Part shown: positions 59,951 through 64,000 of the stretch, piece by piece | Layout of the letters: each line of letters starts with the position of its first letter | How positions within the stretch are numbered: position 1 is the first letter of the stretch | NCBI RefSeq assembly: GCF_032854445.1 | Contig: NC_088299.1 | Coordinates: 1,713,001 to 1,777,000 of the forward strand | DNA length: 64,000 nucleotides | DNA from: Liolophura sinensis | Taxonomy: Eukaryota > Mollusca > Polyplacophora > Chitonida > Chitonidae | Reading direction: 5' to 3' | Program-made: the position numbers and the translations under genes | Notes under the pieces: model-generated | Told to the model about the DNA's origin: nothing | The model's input: only the letters and a program-made list of their open reading frames with translations | The model's database searches: none

Positions 59951-60985
59951 TTTTTTTTATTAAATAGAGTTATAAAAATATCAAAATCAATATTTCCACG
60001 AAAATTGTCCATATTTCCATGTTTGTGATCACTAAGTGTAGTCAACATAATCAGATAAAACTAACTGGAATCCATAATCAGCAGAATTACATTTCTGTAC
60101 GTGCAAAAATTCTTGTGGGAATAGGAATAAACTGTTAAGCAACAGTAAGTAGCTGATAGAAGCAAAAAAATCAATACTTAACTTCACTCCAATAAGTTTA
60201 CCATAATTCTCTAAATGTATCAAATGTATGCTAAACCTGCTTTTAAACATGTTAACAAAATTGTGGTGTTTTTAAAGTGCATAATAAGATCTTCCTTCAC
60301 AAGTGGTAAAATCTCCACAAATTAAAATGTAAAAAAGAAATGCACTGATTTACAAGTCTAGACCTCTGACATCTGCAGATTTGCCATTTTACTCTAGCCA
60401 ATCCGTTTTACTCTACAGCCAATCCGTTTTACTCTACAGCCCCTCCATTTCACTCTTGCCAACACGCTTCACTTGCAAAGGCATGGCAGTGTCATACTGA
60501 TGTAACATGACTTTAGTAGTAGCCTGGCTGCTACACTTTCAGGATAAAACCATTTACATTTCCAGGTCCTTATGTAATTGACATTTTTTTTTAATGACCC
60601 AAATGACCTCGAGAAAAAATGGTCACTGAAATATACCAGAGCTTTCCCCCATCTTTAACTGTGGTACAATTTTGGTAAATAAATCTTCTTCAAAAGTTCA
60701 GAGACAGAGATTGAAGAAGGATCAATATATTGGGCAGACAGATTCATTATACACATGAAATGCAGTGACAAAACCACTACAGCTCTAGTTTATATACCAA
60801 CTGCAAGTGTTGAAAATACTGGCAAGCAACAGCAAACATAGACATATCAGCTAACAATAACGAGTTATTTTTTCCCCATTAATTATGCAGGAGCACATCC
60901 AATCTTTCTTCACTACGAAAAAAGCTCAGCTAAATAGCAATGCAGGCCTGTAACACGTGAGCTTGATTACAAATATCTCAACCTA
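59951..60985. other. Non-coding, with a small tandem repeat
   Basis: Three copies of a 21-bp unit CCGTTTTACTCTACAGCCAA T lie at about 60385-60443. No gene recognised. Confidence 0.5.
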
Positions 60986-60989
60986 ATGA

Positions 60990-61236
60990 AATGTTTTGTC
61001 ATGTGGAACACAGTGCAGCCAGTGACGACAGCATCAGATGAGGGTGAATCTCAGGAATTTAGAGTTTATGTCTCCCCAGATGATAACCAGGACGAGCCAC
61101 CATCCCAGGACATCTGTCATGAGTGTCATCATTTGCATTTTGATGATGTCCCGCTATGCCCGCATGGCTCCTCCGTTACCGACTGTGATTTTCCCCCAAG
61201 AGACACAGCTAGGGAAAGGTTTAATGTCAAGGCCTG
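60990..61236 (+). other. Weak candidate coding exon
   Basis: An open frame rich in acidic and Cys/His residues (DEGESQEFRVYVSPDDNQD, DICHECHHLHFDDVPLCPH, SSVTDCDFPPRDTARERF) ends at a strong donor, AAGGCCTG/GTAAGT, near 61236. Acceptor-like CAG sites lie at about 61010-61035. The composition looks more protein-like than neighbouring frames. I recognise no family, and the next exon was not found. Confidence 0.25.
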
Positions 61237-61499
61237 GTAAGTCGGTGAAGAGGGCTAACAATTGTAGTGCTATGTTAGATCATGCCAATCAGAACTCATA
61301 TCCATGTACACATGCTATATTTGCCCTACGTGAGGGTATTACCCGGCCAGTAAATGCACCAGATTCACTCGAGAGAGACTCTACATGTCCATCGTGACTG
61401 ACAGATAACAATCACCACCATCTGAACCACTAATAAGTGAAGCAAGTAAAATCTGTAGGGTCCCGGATACCTGACAACCAAACTGTGTTCACGAGAGGA

Positions 61500-62335
61500 T
61501 AAATAGCATAGTGCCGCAAAATAAATGATATGCAAACTGTCTATGCATCCCATACACAAATAACATGTCAAAAAGTTAACAAATTATTCAAGACAGCAAA
61601 AGTTTGTAAGTGTTTGCAATGGGTGAAAAGCATAGTGCTGTAAAATAAATTCTGTTATTATACCTCATAGGGTAATTCTTCGTTTCCATTGGTCGAGAGA
61701 CAATCACATGATATTCCGCAAAACATGATGTACGACGATCACGCACGCCAAGGAATGCAACGTCACGCTCACAAAGTATTATCCCAAGTTCACGAGGCAA
61801 TATCCAACAATCGTGTGCTAATATCCAACGATCATAGGCGTTTATTCCACAGCAGTTATCTCCCTTTGAGAGCCCTCTGACGTTTGCTTGTTCGTATAGT
61901 AAACAACGAGATGGTGGTTATAGCTCCCGTATCAACATACAAATCCGACGATTTAAAGTACAGCTCGAAAAGGTACTGTCTTTTCAGTATAAAAAAAACA
62001 TATGGTGCATGCTGTGGGACATCAGGAATTGTCAGCTCTCGACAAGTTATATTCAACTTGGGCTTCGCCCTCGTTGAATATCACTTCTCTCGAGCTGACA
62101 ATTCCTGATGTCCCACAGCATGCATCCCATAATAATGTACAGTATGTTTATTTCACAGTACATATCCCACACACAAATAACATGTCAAAAGTTAAGAAAC
62201 TATTTCAGTTCACAAGAAACTGGGTTAAGTTAAGTTATTGTAACAGTAAGTGTTTACAAGGGGATGAAAAGCATACTGCTGCAAAATAAAACAATAATGT
62301 ACAAACTGTTGATTAACAAATACAAAAGATACAAA
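61500..62335. mobile_element. Composite repeat: ~120-bp direct repeats plus foldback
   Basis: A block starting ATGCATCCCATA with ACACAAATAACATGTCAAAA and ending AAAAGCATAGTGCTG with TAAAATAAA occurs at about 61543-61652. It recurs at about 62120-62295. Partial ends of the same block, GCATAGTGCCGCAAAATAAA and a downstream TGTACAAACTGTTGATT, flank them. Between the copies lie about 470 bp that include the hairpin 62001-62131. The layout recalls molluscan pearl-like or Helentron-type non-autonomous elements, which combine short tandem repeats with a palindrome. That comparison is inference. Confidence 0.5.
62001..62131. repeat. 131-nt near-perfect foldback
   Basis: The left arm GCATGCTGTGGGACATCAGG, AATTGTCAGCTC is the exact reverse complement of the right arm GAGCTGACAATT, CCTGATGTCCCACAGCATGC. 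Inside, TATTCAAC pairs with GTTGAATA, and the tip GGGCTTCGCCC closes on a tight loop. Each arm is about 64 bases with few mismatches. The foldback lies within the composite repeat 61500-62335. Confidence 0.9.
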
Positions 62336-62619
62336 TAACAAATAACACATACTTGTGCATATCTTATGCAACCACTACAACAGGTGCGAGTTTCATAAGC
62401 TAAATTCATGACTTAGTACTATCACAAAACCAGTTGTGAGATTCAAGATTAATGTGAACACAATAAATATATTCCTACTTATAAAGTGACTAAGGATAGA
62501 TATTGGCAATATGGTTACCATGGCAATGTGGAAAGGCATGACACATCATCAGATATGTTACCTACCAAAAATTACAACAGTTCATGCAAATTATTCAACT
62601 GGAGTTCACTAAGGCCTAA

Positions 62620-62917
62620 GTTATACCTCTCTCAGCCTGTACGTGGAAAGGTCTGGCAGCAACATGCGGATGGTCGAGGGTTTCCCCCATGCTCTGCCTG
62701 GTTTCCTCCCAACGTAATGATCATCCATGACTACATGTAACTTGCCCATTTTTTCTGATTCTAAGCCTTCTACTGAAAATCTTGAGTTTCAGCCCTAAAA
62801 ATAATATTTTGTGACATTTGCCTCTACACATGCACTTTTGTGGGCGAAATTTGAGGTTAATTAGGGTAAGTGAAATATTCTTGAGTACGGCGTGAAACAC
62901 CAACCAAATTAATAAAA
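62620..62917 (+). mobile_element. SINE-A, interrupted
   Basis: The body (CCTGTACGTGGAAAGGTCTG, GCAGCAACATGCGGATGGTC, TGGTTTCCTCCCAACGTAAT) stops at about 62720. The 3' end (TAAGTGAAATATTCTTGAGT, ACGGCGTGAAACACCAACCA) resumes at about 62866. About 145 unrelated bases separate them where only about 20 are expected, so there is an insertion or replacement. Head missing. Confidence 0.85.
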
Positions 62918-63631
62918 TCAATGATATACCTATCCACATGTGTATATATCTATACATTAGATATACCTACACAATTGGAGATATAGTCTGAACATGGATA
63001 CTGATGGACAGACAAAATGCCACACCCAGACTACACTCTGCCTAATGATAGGTATATAAAAATAACCAAAGCAATTAAGGCAATGCATGCAAAAAAAAGT
63101 TGTTACTTGATTTAATTGTTGCAGCAATATATCGCTAAAATTATATGCACAGATGGGCCAGGGTAGTGGAGGTGGTGGTGCAATGCCTTTGCTATGTTTA
63201 TTATGTGGCCTTTCATGTTCGCACGAGAGGTCAGACTTCAGGCTTATATAGATTTAACATTTAATCCTATAGCTAATAGACTTCTATCCTCTATTGTCCT
63301 AAGATACAGGGGTACGATCATATGTTAATAAACTGGGTAAGAGTTTTGAAAAAATTGGATTCGAACAACAAATTTGAAAAAATTCTCGATTCACATTATC
63401 TCTTCTTGAAAGCTATTCCACAGCATGTTTGCTAATATTTCAAATATTTCACTCATATATGGCCATCACTATAATTCTGGCTCATGAAATGTGCTTAATG
63501 CTGAAACATTCTGTTCTCATCACCTGACAGAAGTAATAGCAGAATGTTCATAAAAGTGATTAGTAACTGGTAATCTAGTAACTTCTAGACAATAATCAAG
63601 ATAGTTCTCAACATATCCATAACTTCATGAT
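62918..63631. other. Non-coding stretch
   Basis: No gene or repeat recognised. Confidence 0.35.
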
Positions 63632-63644
63632 AATACAGGTGTGA

Positions 63645-63971
63645 CTGAGTGAGTGAGCGAGTGCTTGGAGTTTAACGTCGTACTTAACAATCTTTCAATC
63701 ATATGATGACGAAGGAGTCCTTGAAGTGCACATAACGTCCCTCCTTGTTGCAGGATGGAATTCCACTGCTTTTTTATCTAGTGCAGCTGCACTGAGACGA
63801 CTTACTGAAGGCAAATAAGTCGTCCCGCACCAGCCATTATACCGTTACGGGTCAACCAATCATTGCACTGTCCTCTCATTACTGAATGACAAGTGAGAAA
63901 GTTACAACTGGCTCTTTTAAAGTCTTAATTTTGACCCGACCAAGGATTGGCTATGGATCAGCCACCTCCTG
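63645..63971 (-). mobile_element. SINE-B with target-site duplication
   Basis: The (GAGT)n tail, GCTTGGAGTTTAACGTCGTA, TTTTTTATCTAGTGCAGCTG and TTACTGAAGGCAAATAAG run to AAGGATTGGCTATGGATCAG on the minus strand. A perfect 13-bp duplication, AATACAGGTGTGA, flanks it at 63632-63644 and 63972-63984. The A-box end of the head is missing. Internal divergence is moderate even though the duplication is intact. Confidence 0.9.
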
Positions 63972-64000
63972 AATACAGGTGTGAGTGATTGGGAACCAGT

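Overview
The window is animal nuclear DNA, AT-rich and almost entirely non-coding. It carries tRNA-derived SINEs, minisatellites, a neuropeptide-type GPCR and a decayed LINE reverse transcriptase. A lophotrochozoan, most likely a mollusc and perhaps a bivalve, is the best guess. That guess rests on the style of the SINEs (TAAAACACCAATCAAATAAAT-type and CACTCACTCACTC-type tails) and of the receptor; species cannot be read from this.

Only one gene-like locus is clear: a single-exon class A GPCR of the FMRFamide-receptor-like kind at 37103-38236 (+). All seven membrane segments are recognisable but spread over three reading frames by three shifts of the same sense (one base lost, or two gained). 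It is either a young pseudogene or a good gene with assembly indels. Two weaker exon candidates lie at about 34518-34800 (-) and 60990-61236 (+).

The rest is repeat landscape. SINE-A has about 14 copies and SINE-B seven; both have tRNA-like heads and share a related 3' domain. Several copies have perfect target-site duplications, including 5'-truncated ones and a nested one at 21541-21692. A 608-bp Tc1/mariner-type element with about 41-bp terminal inverted repeats lies at 10167-10774 and keeps a transposase C-terminal scrap. A LINE reverse-transcriptase remnant lies at 55806-56110. A composite of about 120-bp direct repeats with a 131-nt foldback lies at 61500-62335. Four older dispersed repeat pairs recur within the window; one holds a SINE-B whose empty site survives in the partner copy.

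Nine sizeable minisatellites (15.4, 22.8, 28.6, 35.2, 49.2, 52.5, 54.4-55.6, 57.4 and 58.2 kb) produce most of the long spurious reading frames. No operon, prokaryotic gene, CRISPR array, rRNA or true tRNA gene was seen. Coordinates of dispersed repeats are by eye and may be off by some tens of bases.
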